8,572 nucleotides of DNA from Armatimonadota bacterium (GCA_029777735.1 JAKORR010000771.1:1-8572), one strand, 5' to 3'; positions 1 through 6,991 are shown, numbered from the stretch's first letter. The notes: generated by a model not told the origin, from the letters alone. Made by a program: numbers and translations.

Positions 1-2
1 CC

Positions 3-968
3 GCCTTCGACGCCAGCGGCGAGGTGGTGCCTTGCCAGCTCGAACCCTGGCCCGAGGGCTGGCAGGTGGCCCTATCGGTGCCTGCCGGACCGGCGCGCTC
101 CGGCCTTGTGGTCTACCTGTACCTCGCCGACACTGATCTGCCCCAGGCGCCGCCAAGTGTGGCGCTGACGGTTGAGGGCAATCGCTGGCGGGCCGAGAAC
201 GGCATCCTTCTTCTTGAGGGAACCGAGGGCGGCAACATCGTTGACAGCATTACCTACAAAGGCACGCCTATGGGCCGACTTAATCCGCTCGTCTGGGAGC
301 GACGCGGTGGCCAGGACCTGTGGACACAGACCGTCAAGACAACGCGTGTAGAGGCCTTCACTGGGCCGGTCCGGACCGCCTTGCAGGTTTGGTGTGAAAG
401 CGCGCCCGAACAGCCTAGCATCACGGCAGTGGATAACGAAGGCAGAAGGGCCCGCCAGCGCTCAGTGCCCCATCACTTCCGCGTCGCTCATCGCCTGGGC
501 ATGGCCCCGGACCAGGCGTGGTTCACGGACGAGTTCGTCTCCCTTGAAAACCTGGACAAGGACGAAATGGAGCTGCGCGGCTGGTTCCAGTATCTGCTGA
601 GCGCCATCGGAGGCGACGCTGAGGACGATGTAGAGGGCGGCCCACAAGTACCGAACTACTGGATGAATCTGGGCGCCTGGCGCGACGAGCCCACGGGCCT
701 TGTCTTGGGCGCAGTGCCCGTACCCGACGAGCGACTGCACGCTAACTTCTGGAAGGATCCAGGCGGCAGCCAACATGCTGACCTGCGCCGTGCCTTCGAT
801 CCTTCCGTCTTGGTGGCGGCTGCAAAGACGTGGCGGGAGGAACCCGAAGTACCTCCCGCCTTCATGTTTGCAGGTGAGGCGGAGCATCGCCCCTGGTCGG
901 ACGTCTATGCCCGGGCGGTCGCGCTAGGCCACACTCATGTGCGCGTACTCAACGCCGAACGGCCCTAA
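3..968 (+). CDS. Hypothetical beta-rich protein, possibly carbohydrate-active, 5' end outside window
   Basis: The frame is open from the first complete codon at base 3 to the TAA at 966-968, so 321 residues are visible and the true start lies to the left. A GTG at 24 is available, but the residues before it (AFDASGE) read as normal protein. The visible part begins with a run resembling the 'fDasG.vvpcQ' edge of sugar-active beta domains, such as the N-terminal barrel of exo-rhamnogalacturonan-lyase-like (PcRGLX/YetA) proteins. It continues with alternating hydrophobic strands and many Trp, Gly and Asp residues (for example YWMNLGAWRDEP). There is no transmembrane segment. I see no catalytic motif I can name, so the family link is tentative. 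The gene converges on the pilin-like gene, with 33 bases between the two stops. I am confident that it is coding and unsure of its function. Confidence 0.82.
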   Translation, partial: AFDASGEVVPCQLEPWPEGWQVALSVPAGPARSGLVVYLYLADTDLPQAPPSVALTVEGNRWRAENGILLLEGTEGGNIVDSITYKGTPMGRLNPLVWERRGGQDLWTQTVKTTRVEAFTGPVRTALQVWCESAPEQPSITAVDNEGRRARQRSVPHHFRVAHRLGMAPDQAWFTDEFVSLENLDKDEMELRGWFQYLLSAIGGDAEDDVEGGPQVPNYWMNLGAWRDEPTGLVLGAVPVPDERLHANFWKDPGGSQHADLRRAFDPSVLVAAAKTWREEPEVPPAFMFAGEAEHRPWSDVYARAVALGHTHVRVLNAERP

Positions 969-970
969 GA

Positions 971-988
971 CCTGAGACCGGTCCCAGG
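971..988. terminator. Palindrome between convergent genes, possible shared terminator
   Basis: The bases CCTG-A-GACCGGTC-C-CAGG form an 18-base inverted repeat with a single mismatched pair. It sits in the 33-base gap between the convergent stops at 968 and 1002. Position favours a bidirectional terminator, but neither side has a T-run, so it is not a classical intrinsic terminator. It could also be a chance palindrome. Confidence 0.3.
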
Positions 989-1001
989 AAACTGCCGGCT
1001 A

Positions 1002-1664
1002 TTAGTGACGGCCCTCGCAGGCCCACTGGCAGTCATCGACCTTGCATGGTACCGCTGTCGGCCGCAGGAACTTCACGTGACCATCGTAGTAGCAGTAGTT
1101 CGCGCCGTCATTGTGCCTCTGCCCGCCTCCGTCCGTGCGGGTCCAGCCAGCATCGTTGGAGCCATCGTTATCGTTGGCGATCGTGATCCCGTCGTTGTAG
1201 TCGGTGAAGACGATGGTCTTGGAGACATCGTACACGAGGCCATCGGCGATGCCACTAGGCGGCGTGGGAGGATTTGCCGCCCAGTGCACCAGGTTCATCG
1301 CATAGCCAGCGTTCTGCCCGCCATCGGGCAGCGTCGCGGCGAACAGCGTGCCACCAGGCCGGTAGGACGGGCACTGGAAGATCTGCACGTTCCTGATATA
1401 CGGCATCAGAGCGACGCGCCAGGAATAGTCGGGGCCCGTGAAGCCGGGCGTACCGTCAACTTCCCTGTAGGCCGACACATACGTCTCGTCGTAGTCTTGG
1501 CTGTACATCGCGGCAGCCAAGCCCAACTGCTTAAGGTTGCTCTGGCAGCTCGACTGCCGGGCCTTCTCCCTGGCTCGGGAAAAGACCGGAAACAGAATCG
1601 ACGCCAGAATCGCGATAATCGCGATTACCACCAGCAGTTCAATCAATGTGAAACCGCGCTTCAT
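1002..1664 (-). CDS. Prepilin-type H-X9-DG pilin-like protein (DUF1559-like)
   Basis: This 220-residue protein starts MKRGFTLIELLVVIAIIAIL. That is a class III (type IV pilin/pseudopilin) signal: cleavage is expected after Gly4, Phe becomes the methylated first residue, and Glu follows at mature position 5, ahead of a hydrophobic helix that anchors in the inner membrane. Next comes the run FPVFSRAREKARQSSCQSNL, then a MYSQDYDE segment, a globular domain and, near the C-terminus, His-Asn-Asp-Gly...Asp-Gly with nine residues between the His and the DG (H-X9-DG). An upstream in-frame ATG at 1679 exists. I chose the ATG at 1664 because GGAGGG lies 7 bases before it and because it puts the cleavage motif at the very N-terminus. 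Proteins of this kind are usually processed by prepilin peptidase and occur in many copies per genome. What this one binds or assembles is unknown. Confidence 0.93.
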   Translation of the reverse strand: MKRGFTLIELLVVIAIIAILASILFPVFSRAREKARQSSCQSNLKQLGLAAAMYSQDYDETYVSAYREVDGTPGFTGPDYSWRVALMPYIRNVQIFQCPSYRPGGTLFAATLPDGGQNAGYAMNLVHWAANPPTPPSGIADGLVYDVSKTIVFTDYNDGITIANDNDGSNDAGWTRTDGGGQRHNDGANYCYYDGHVKFLRPTAVPCKVDDCQWACEGRH

Positions 1665-1671
1665 TAAGAAA

Positions 1672-1677
1672 CCCTCC
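1672..1677 (-). promoter_or_regulatory. Ribosome binding site of the pilin-like gene
   Basis: The minus strand reads GGAGGG, a 7-base spacer, then ATG. This site decides between the ATG at 1664 (well spaced) and the upstream ATG at 1679, which overlaps the ribosome site itself. Confidence 0.75.
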
Positions 1678-1717
1678 ACGGAATGATGTGCTTGCCCCGC
1701 CTACCTCTGCCATTACC

Positions 1718-1723
1718 ATTATA
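1718..1723 (-). promoter_or_regulatory. -10 box (TATAAT) of the pilin-like gene
   Basis: A perfect TATAAT on the minus strand lies 53 bases upstream of the pilin-like ATG, in a 202-base gap between this gene and valS. The bases 16-18 upstream, where a -35 box should be (around 1740-1747), do not match TTGACA well. The -10 call therefore rests on the perfect hexamer and the good position. It implies transcription separate from valS. Confidence 0.5.
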
Positions 1724-1866
1724 CCTCCAAACGCCTGCTTTTGACACCTCTGTTTAAGTTTATGTGTGATGTCTCCGAGGCCCTTCGCGTTCACTCACAG
1801 AAGCACGCCGGAAGCCCGTCCTTCTCCCACCACGCCCCCAGGCCGGCGGGGCTTACCACTGCTCCC

Positions 1867-4521
1867 TTACAGCGCTTCCAGAGCCTGTAGATAACGCTCG
1901 AACTTGGCTGCTCGCTCCTTAGCCTCATCAAGCCGCTGCGTCTCGCGAGCCACCACTTCCTCGGGTGCCCGCCGCAGGAACTGCTCGTTCATCAGCTTAC
2001 GCTGTGTACTCTTGATCTCCCTGTCTAGCTCGGTCAACCGCTTTCGCAGACGCCCGATCTCCGCCGGCACGTCAATAGCCTCCCTAAGGCCTACAAGCGC
2101 CTCCACGGGGCCGACCTTCGTCGACAGGGCATCTGCCGGCAGCGGTTCATCCCTCCCTACAACCCGCACTTCGCTGGCCGCCGCCAGGAAGCCGATCTCC
2201 TCGCGCTGCCTCGTCAGAAGCTCGGCCGTGTCCTCATCCTCAGCAACCAGGATTAGGGGTGCCTTCTTGCTGAAGGGCACCGTCAGGTCGGCCCGGAGGC
2301 TGCGTACGGCACTGATGACCTGCTGGACCAGGTCCATCTGCTCCTCGGCCGCTTCATCCCGCCAGGCCTGCTCGGCCGCCGGCCAGCTCTCCCGCACGAT
2401 GCTGCCTCGGCCCGGGTACACCCGCTGCCACAGCTCCTCGGTCAGGAAGGGCATGAAGGGATGCAGAACGCAGAGAAGGTCGCCCAGCACACGCTGAAGC
2501 ACAATCTGCGTGGCGCGCCTTCGCTCTGGCGTGGCCTCTTGGTACAGCGACGGCTTGGCCAGCTCCACGTACCAGTCGCAGAACTCGTTCCAGATGTAGG
2601 AATACACCACATCTGCAGCCTGGGCTAGATTATAGCCCTCAATCTCCTCGTCCAGCCGCGCCAGCATTGCGGCGTGCCGGGAGAGGATCCAGCGGTCCGC
2701 AAGGCTCAGGTCCTCGACCGGAATCTCGCCTGGCAGGACCTCCTCCGGCAGGTTCATTAGCACAAACCGCGTAGCGTTCCACAACTTGTTGCAGAAGTTG
2801 CGTGCCCCTACCAACCGGTCTTCACTGTACCGGCAGTCTTGCCCGTGCGTGATGAGCTGGAGCAGGGCGAAGCGCAGGGCGTCGGCACCATATTTGTCCA
2901 CGATCTCCAGCGGATCTACCACATTGCCCCGACTCTTGGACATCTTCTGGCCCTTCTCATCCCGCACCAGCCCATGGATGAAGACCTCGTCAAAGGGCTT
3001 CTCGCCCACAAAGTGCATTCCGTCCATGATCATGCGGGCGACCCAAAAGAAGATGATGTCATAGGCTGTCACGAGTACGCTTGTCGGGTAGAAATACTCT
3101 AGCTCGGGCGTTTGCTCCGGCCAACCCAGCGTCGAAAAGGGCCACAAACCCGATGAGAACCACGTGTCGAGCACATCTGGGTCCTGTTCAAGCTCCCCTG
3201 AGCCGCAGTCGGGGCAGGTTGTGGGATCCTCGCGCGAGCAGATCTCTCTCCCACAGCCCTTGCAGTACCATACGGGAATCCGGTGGCCCCACCACAGCTG
3301 GCGCGAGATGCACCAGTCGCGGATGTTCTCGAGCCAGTCGCGATAGACCTTGGCCCAGCGCTCCGGCACGAACCGCACATGCCCCTCATCCACTGCAGCC
3401 AGTCCCTTGCGCGCCAGCGGCTCCATAGTAACGAACCACTGCGTACTCACAAGGGGTTCCACGGCAGTGTCGCAGCGGTAGCAGTGACCCACCGAGTGAC
3501 TGTACTTCTCGACGCGCTCAAGGAGGCCCAGCGATTCCAGGTCGGCGACCACCTGCTTGCGCGCTTCGTAACGGTCCAGGCCGGCATAGGCGCCCGCCGC
3601 CTCTGTCATCGTACCCTCCTCGTCAAGGACCTTGATCGAGGCCAGGTTGTGGCGCTGGCCCATTTCAAAGTCGTTGGGGTCGTGGGCTGGTGTCACCTTG
3701 ACAGCGCCCGTCCCAAACTGCGGGTCCACGGCCTCGTCGGCGATCACTGGAATCTCGCGGTCCATCAGGGGGAGGAGCACGGTTTGGCCCACCAGGTGGC
3801 GATAGCGCTCGTCGTGGGGATGCACGGCCACGGCGGTGTCGCCCAGCATGGTTTCCGGACGCGTGGTCGCCACTACTACTCCCGGGCCCCCGTCCGGCGC
3901 CGGGTAGCGGAGGTACCACAGGTGGCCGTCGTGCTCATTGTGCTCCACTTCCAGCTCGGACAAGCCCGTCTTGCACCGCGGGCACCAGTTGATCATGCGG
4001 GCACCGCGGTAGATGAGCCCCTGCTCGTACAGGGTTACAAAGGCCTCGCGGACCGCGCGGGATGACACCTCATCCAGTGTGAATCGCTCGCGCCGCCAGT
4101 CCACCGAAGCGCCGAGGCGCTGGAGCTGGCGCACTATGCCGTCATGGTGAGCGTTGGCGACCTGCCAGACCTTCTCCACGAAGGCCTCACGGCCCAGGTC
4201 GTAGCGCGTCTTGCCTTCTGCTGCAAGCATAGCCTCCACGACGTTCTGAGTGGCAATACCTGCGTGGTCGGTGCCTGGGATCCACAGCGCCTCGTAGCCT
4301 TGCATGCGTCGCCGTCGCGTCAGAAAGTCCTGGATGCTGCAGTCCAGGGCATGACCCATGTGCAACACGCCGGTGACATTCGGCGGTGGGATGACAATAC
4401 AGAAGGGCCTACGCTCAGGATTGACCTCAGCGTTGAACACGCCTTTCTCAAGCCAGTAGGGATACCACTTTGCCTCGACCTGTTCATGCTCGTAGGCCTT
4501 TGGCATCTCTCCGCCGCGCAT
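1867..4521 (-). CDS. valS: Valyl-tRNA synthetase
   Basis: ValS is a cytoplasmic enzyme that charges tRNA-Val with valine using ATP. The protein is 884 residues, typical for bacterial ValS. In order it shows a Rossmann fold with the HIGH-type motif in PPPNVTGVLHMGHAL (HMGH about residues 54-57), the NWCPRCKTGLSELEVEH segment, and the editing-domain signature TTRPETMLGDTAVAVHP. A cysteine cluster (CKGCG...CPDCG, likely zinc-binding) comes before DPDVLDTWFSSGLWPFSTLGW. The KMSKS loop is at residues 526-530, followed by the anticodon-binding helical domain. The C-terminal arm of about 65 charged residues is a coiled coil, as expected for ValS. A GTG at 4530 would add three residues. I prefer the ATG at 4521 because GAGGTG lies 6 bases upstream. 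No frame break or missing motif is seen. No T-box leader is recognisable upstream. Confidence 0.98.
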   Translation of the reverse strand: MRGGEMPKAYEHEQVEAKWYPYWLEKGVFNAEVNPERRPFCIVIPPPNVTGVLHMGHALDCSIQDFLTRRRRMQGYEALWIPGTDHAGIATQNVVEAMLAAEGKTRYDLGREAFVEKVWQVANAHHDGIVRQLQRLGASVDWRRERFTLDEVSSRAVREAFVTLYEQGLIYRGARMINWCPRCKTGLSELEVEHNEHDGHLWYLRYPAPDGGPGVVVATTRPETMLGDTAVAVHPHDERYRHLVGQTVLLPLMDREIPVIADEAVDPQFGTGAVKVTPAHDPNDFEMGQRHNLASIKVLDEEGTMTEAAGAYAGLDRYEARKQVVADLESLGLLERVEKYSHSVGHCYRCDTAVEPLVSTQWFVTMEPLARKGLAAVDEGHVRFVPERWAKVYRDWLENIRDWCISRQLWWGHRIPVWYCKGCGREICSREDPTTCPDCGSGELEQDPDVLDTWFSSGLWPFSTLGWPEQTPELEYFYPTSVLVTAYDIIFFWVARMIMDGMHFVGEKPFDEVFIHGLVRDEKGQKMSKSRGNVVDPLEIVDKYGADALRFALLQLITHGQDCRYSEDRLVGARNFCNKLWNATRFVLMNLPEEVLPGEIPVEDLSLADRWILSRHAAMLARLDEEIEGYNLAQAADVVYSYIWNEFCDWYVELAKPSLYQEATPERRRATQIVLQRVLGDLLCVLHPFMPFLTEELWQRVYPGRGSIVRESWPAAEQAWRDEAAEEQMDLVQQVISAVRSLRADLTVPFSKKAPLILVAEDEDTAELLTRQREEIGFLAAASEVRVVGRDEPLPADALSTKVGPVEALVGLREAIDVPAEIGRLRKRLTELDREIKSTQRKLMNEQFLRRAPEEVVARETQRLDEAKERAAKFERYLQALEAL

Positions 4522-4527
4522 ACTGCT

Positions 4528-4533
4528 CACCTC
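4528..4533 (-). promoter_or_regulatory. Ribosome binding site of valS
   Basis: GAGGTG on the minus strand, 6 bases before the ATG at 4521. It overlaps the alternative GTG start at 4530, which makes that upstream start unlikely. Confidence 0.65.
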
Positions 4534-4628
4534 GGTGTCAGACCCGATACCCTAGGGTCGCCACTGGCCGCCCGCCCACCCTACCTAGTTCAACTCTCCG
4601 CCAGTCCTGCGCGATCTGCCCCCCCGCG

Positions 4629-5522
4629 CTACTCCACGGCGGGAAAGGCGCACGTCTCGCCGGCGAAAAGGAAGTCCGTCAGGGCGCTTCCCCGGCTCTT
4701 TTCAGGACAAGGCGCAGGTAGCAAAGGGGCCAGGGCGGCTTCACGCGCAGGTGCAAGTAACCGACTCGGTCCCTGCCGAAGCGGGCCGCATCTAACCGGA
4801 CATGGCCTGCGCCGTCAACACTCCCCACTACAACCTCCTCTGGGTTGTAGCGCGGATTCGCGCAGCGCCGTAACGCTGCGACAAGTCCCCTAGGTTTACC
4901 ACACGGCCTAGGTCCACGTCCAGTTGTGCCGTGAGTGTCTCACTGGGATTCAGACGCCAACCGAGCGACTGTAGAGGCTTCCAGTGGGAGCCTAAGCTCC
5001 CATCGGTCAATTGGCGGCCGTTGTCAGCGTCTTCCACCAGGGGCGGGCTCAGAGGTACCAGGCGCCGAGGGCCCCGTTCTCCTCCGGGGCGTAGTCGGAG
5101 GGATTCTTGCGCCGCACAGCCGCTATGCGGTCGCTCACTTCCGCGGGCCCCCGGCGCACGAAGGGGCCATCCCGCAGGTACAGGGCCAGCACACGCGCTC
5201 TGCGTGGAGCGCCGGTATAGTGCGCTTGGTCTTCCCTGTCCAACTTCTCGCGGTCGATGGCGTGGTAACAGAAGCCCCTGTCCTCACGCGCTACCTGGCG
5301 GAAAACTCTGCGCGCGCCTCGCACACTTCGGCGCAAACCCGGAAGAGGTGCTTGTCCTCGGGCGGTGGGTTCAGAGACCACCGCGCCAAAGTTTCTCGCC
5401 GGTCTGCTGAGGGACAAAAGCAGGCAGCTCCCGCCTCCGAGAGGGGCTGTATCTGCGCCCTGGCTCCCAGAGGCAAGCGAAGGTGTGGATTGTCAAGGTG
5501 CGCTGATGGATTTAGCGGCGAT
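4629..5522 (-). pseudogene. Frameshifted gene with discoidin-like C-terminal half
   Basis: No single frame is open across this stretch, but consecutive minus-strand pieces join into one sensible protein ending at TAG (4631-4629). The pieces are: from 5511 (TLTIHTFACLWEPGRRYS..., to QQTGEKLWRGGL); NPPPEDKHLFRVCAEVCEA; RRVFRQVARED...ENGALGAWYL; SPPLVEDADNGRQLTDG... through LDVDLGRVVNLGDLSQRYG; NPRYNPEEVVVGSVDG... to LVLKRAGEA; and LTDFLFAGETCAFPAVE. The part with SPP...LTDG...GW...LDVDLG resembles the start of discoidin (F5/8 type C-like) carbohydrate-binding domains in proteins of Armatimonadota and Planctomycetota. The N-terminal half I cannot name. Removing 2 bases at each of six junctions gives about 293 residues. 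The 5' boundary at 5522 is an inference: GGAGGG at 5528-5533 followed by ATC where a start codon would be. Flanking genes are intact, so decay fits better than general sequencing error, but reads should be checked. A gene caller might list 5049-5417 or 4828-5037 as small hypothetical genes; I read both as fragments of this one. Confidence 0.72.
5310..5317. repeat. (GC)4 dinucleotide run at a frame break
   Basis: Eight bases of alternating GC lie exactly where the broken gene changes from the frame ending ...VCAEVCEA to the frame RRVFRQ.... Taking out one GC unit joins the two without a gap. It is the longest simple repeat in the pseudogene and a likely slippage site. Confidence 0.5.
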
Positions 5523-5527
5523 TGGTG

Positions 5528-5533
5528 CCCTCC
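5528..5533 (-). promoter_or_regulatory. Probable ribosome binding site of the broken gene
   Basis: GGAGGG on the minus strand, 5 bases before ATC (5522-5520), which begins the codon run I-A-A-K-S-I-S. ATC is not a normal start codon, so the original ATG may have been lost. The assignment is an inference from spacing. Confidence 0.35.
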
Positions 5534-5635
5534 GGAAGGGCACGGCAGGTTGTGAACCGCTAGATGTGAACTGTGCGTCGTAAAGAGCGCAGGGCGCGGG
5601 AAGCGCGGAACCGCTGCCAGGGCGCCACCTTAGAG

Positions 5636-5664
5636 GGCCCGAGGCGGGAAGAAACCCGCGGGCC
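5636..5664. other. GC-rich hairpin in gene-free region
   Basis: GGCCC, a 3-base bulge, GCGGG, a 6-base loop (AAGAAA), CCCGC and GGGCC form a 10-pair stem. It lies about 31 bases downstream of the minus-strand TATAAT, so it would be in the leader of any transcript starting there. A second weaker stem (GGCGC 5593-5597 with GCGCC 5622-5626) follows. Neither is followed by a T-run on the minus strand. I cannot match it to a known riboswitch or RNA family. Confidence 0.4.
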
Positions 5665-5694
5665 GGGGCGGCCAGGACTGCGCTCGTGGAGGAG

Positions 5695-5700
5695 ATTATA
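5695..5700 (-). promoter_or_regulatory. -10 box (TATAAT), probable promoter of the broken gene
   Basis: A perfect TATAAT preceded by GGG on the minus strand, about 170 bases upstream of the inferred start of the broken gene. No good -35 match is seen 16-18 bases upstream. Instead a perfect 10-base palindrome, GGACGCGTCC (5713-5722), occupies that place and could be an activator or repressor site. The gene it served is no longer intact. Confidence 0.45.
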
Positions 5701-5712
5701 CCCGGGCGGGTT

Positions 5713-5722
5713 GGACGCGTCC
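5713..5722. promoter_or_regulatory. Palindrome GGACGCGTCC at -35 position
   Basis: A perfect 10-base inverted repeat, centred about 20 bases upstream of the TATAAT. Placement suggests a possible operator. It is short, GC-rich and could be chance. Confidence 0.22.
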
Positions 5723-5779
5723 TTGCAGGAACCTGAACTATTGTGGGCTTTTCGCGGGCAGGAATCTGACATTGCTTCG

Positions 5780-5970
5780 GCAGGGGTGGGAGGGAAGGAG
5801 GCGGCGAGAGGCCGTGGGGGAGAGGTGGTGAGCCTGGGCTGGGAAAGCCTCGGTGGGAGCAGGGGGCTTTAGCCTGCGGAGCCTGTAGGGAAGCGCCGCG
5901 ATGTGGGATCACGGGGTTCCACCAGGGGATGGATCGTCATTAGCGCGGGGGGTGTTTGGGGGCTTGGGCG
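5780..5970 (-). terminator. C-rich, G-poor stretch after GH5, candidate Rho-dependent terminator
   Basis: On the minus strand the roughly 190 bases immediately after the GH5 stop are strongly C-rich, with repeated runs such as CCCCCAAACACCCCCC and CTCCTTCCCTCCCACCCC. No stable hairpin with a U-run is present. Cytosine-rich, guanine-poor, unstructured RNA is the hallmark of Rho loading sites, so this may end the transcript of the GH5 and ABC genes. The plus strand is correspondingly G-rich. I see no convincing gene here; the reading frames are Pro/Ser- or Gly/Arg-rich low-complexity runs. Confidence 0.35.
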
Positions 5971-5973
5971 GCC

Positions 5974-6984
5974 TCAGAACTCGCGGAGGAGGTCGAGAAG
6001 CTTGCGGTCGAGGGCGTGGCCGTGCCAGTCTTCATACGCCACATCTGTCCGCCCGGAGTCCAGGATCCCGAACCCACCCCGGAAGTTCCACAAGGCATAG
6101 CCAAAGTTGTGCGCTGTTAGGATTTCCAACACGTCGCGGAACCAAGCCAGCACAACCTCGTGCGGTGTGTGGCTGAAGGCGCCGCCTTCGCCGCAGTGAA
6201 GGCCAACGCCCTGCTGCGCCAGTTCGGCCCACGGTGCATAGTGTCGCTCCAGGCGTTCTCGGTCCCACCATTGCCCGTCGTTCATCCTGCCGGGCCAGCG
6301 CGGCTCTGGCCAGTTCTCGCCTCCCACCCAGCTTGCCTTGTAGTGGCTCACACCCATCGGCACGTAGGCGCGGCAGCTCTGGGCCACGCCTAGCCCCGCC
6401 AGGTCCGCCAACTCTGGGCAGGGTTCGTTGCCCCATGCCAGGCCGTCGAGGATGATGAGCCGCTCGGGGTCTACGTCGCGGATTGTTGCCACGGTCGCGC
6501 GCATGACGCGCTCGTGGTCTGTGCGGGTCATAAGTTCATCTGAGGGGCTGCCCGGCTCGTTGACCAGGTTGAAGCTGAGCTCCGTGGCGGGGATGCCTCG
6601 GTAGCGCTCGGCGAAGGTCCTCCAGTGAAAGCGAAAGGCGTCGAGGGCGTCGTCGTCCTTCCACAGATTGAAGGGCTCCTCGCGCTCGCGGTTGACGGAG
6701 TACCCTGGGGCGCGGTGGAAGTTGAGACAGACATGGAGACCGTAGCGGCGGCCGAGGTCGACGGCACGGTCCACGGCCTCCAGGCCCGGCTCATGGAGGG
6801 CGTAGGGGTCGTTGCCTTTGGTCCACAGCAAGTAGCACAGGGGCAGGCGCACGAAGTCAAAGCCCCAGTCGGAAATCCAGCGGAAGTCGTCCTCGCGCCA
6901 GTTGCAGTCACTCTTGGTGGTGAACATCTCGAGCAGGTTGAAGCCGCGCCAGCGCGGGAGCACGGTCTGGGCATGACAGGACAC
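5974..6984 (-). CDS. GH5-type glycoside hydrolase (cellulase family), no signal peptide
   Basis: The 336-residue protein has the (beta/alpha)8 plan of clan GH-A retaining glycosidases. FNLLEMF comes first, then FVRLPL with the conserved Arg near residue 46 and LNFHRAPGY with the conserved His near 90. NLVNEP carries the acid/base Glu at about 143, and HCGEGGAF carries the nucleophile Glu at about 266. ALWNFRG with a substrate-stacking Trp (near 299) closes the domain. All catalytic residues are present. A longer frame with ATG at 7032 exists. I chose the GTG at 6984 because AGGAGGTG stands 7 bases before it and because LPRWRGFNLLEMF begins the conserved domain shortly after. There is no signal peptide, membrane segment or binding module, so it should act in the cytoplasm, perhaps on imported oligosaccharides. 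The exact substrate cannot be read from sequence. It lies 212 bases after the ABC ATPase on the same strand and could be co-transcribed. Confidence 0.92.
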   Translation of the reverse strand: MSCHAQTVLPRWRGFNLLEMFTTKSDCNWREDDFRWISDWGFDFVRLPLCYLLWTKGNDPYALHEPGLEAVDRAVDLGRRYGLHVCLNFHRAPGYSVNREREEPFNLWKDDDALDAFRFHWRTFAERYRGIPATELSFNLVNEPGSPSDELMTRTDHERVMRATVATIRDVDPERLIILDGLAWGNEPCPELADLAGLGVAQSCRAYVPMGVSHYKASWVGGENWPEPRWPGRMNDGQWWDRERLERHYAPWAELAQQGVGLHCGEGGAFSHTPHEVVLAWFRDVLEILTAHNFGYALWNFRGGFGILDSGRTDVAYEDWHGHALDRKLLDLLREF

Positions 6985-6991
6985 AGCCGAA

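Noticed and set aside
1005..1667. Open frame of 220 codons on the plus strand opposite the pilin-like gene
   Set aside because: It mirrors the real gene almost end to end. The minus strand has the class III signal, H-X9-DG, ribosome site and -10 box; the plus strand has none.
1741..1769. Plus-strand promoter beginning with TTGACA at 1741
   Set aside because: No -10 box at 16-18 bases spacing, and no plus-strand gene downstream; it would only run antisense into valS.
1813..1855. GC-rich inverted bases after valS (GCCCC...GGGGC) as an intrinsic terminator
   Set aside because: The stem is only 5 pairs with a 9-base loop, and no T-run follows on the minus strand.
3283..4065. Long open frame of 260 codons on the plus strand opposite valS
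   Set aside because: It lies wholly antisense to conserved ValS motifs. Open antisense frames are expected in GC-rich DNA, and the translation resembles no protein family.
5049..5417. Separate small hypothetical gene on the minus strand
   Set aside because: It starts only at a TTG with no ribosome site. Its sensible residues begin partway in and continue across frame changes at both ends, so it is a fragment of the broken gene.
5590..5640. T-box-like string (AAGGTGGCGCC) on the minus strand
   Set aside because: It matches the T-box core only partly, and the roughly 50-base leader between the TATAAT and it is too short for a specifier stem. The gene after it is not an amino-acid gene, and valS is about 1 kb further on.
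5493..5912. Open frame of 139 codons on the minus strand in the gene-free region
   Set aside because: It is Pro/Ser/Ala-rich low complexity, driven by the C-rich DNA, with no ribosome site. Only its last few codons may overlap the start of the broken gene.
5909..5930. Second T-box-like string (GGTGGAACCCCG) on the minus strand
   Set aside because: It lies just after the GH5 stop with no stem I, no terminator and no amino-acid gene downstream.
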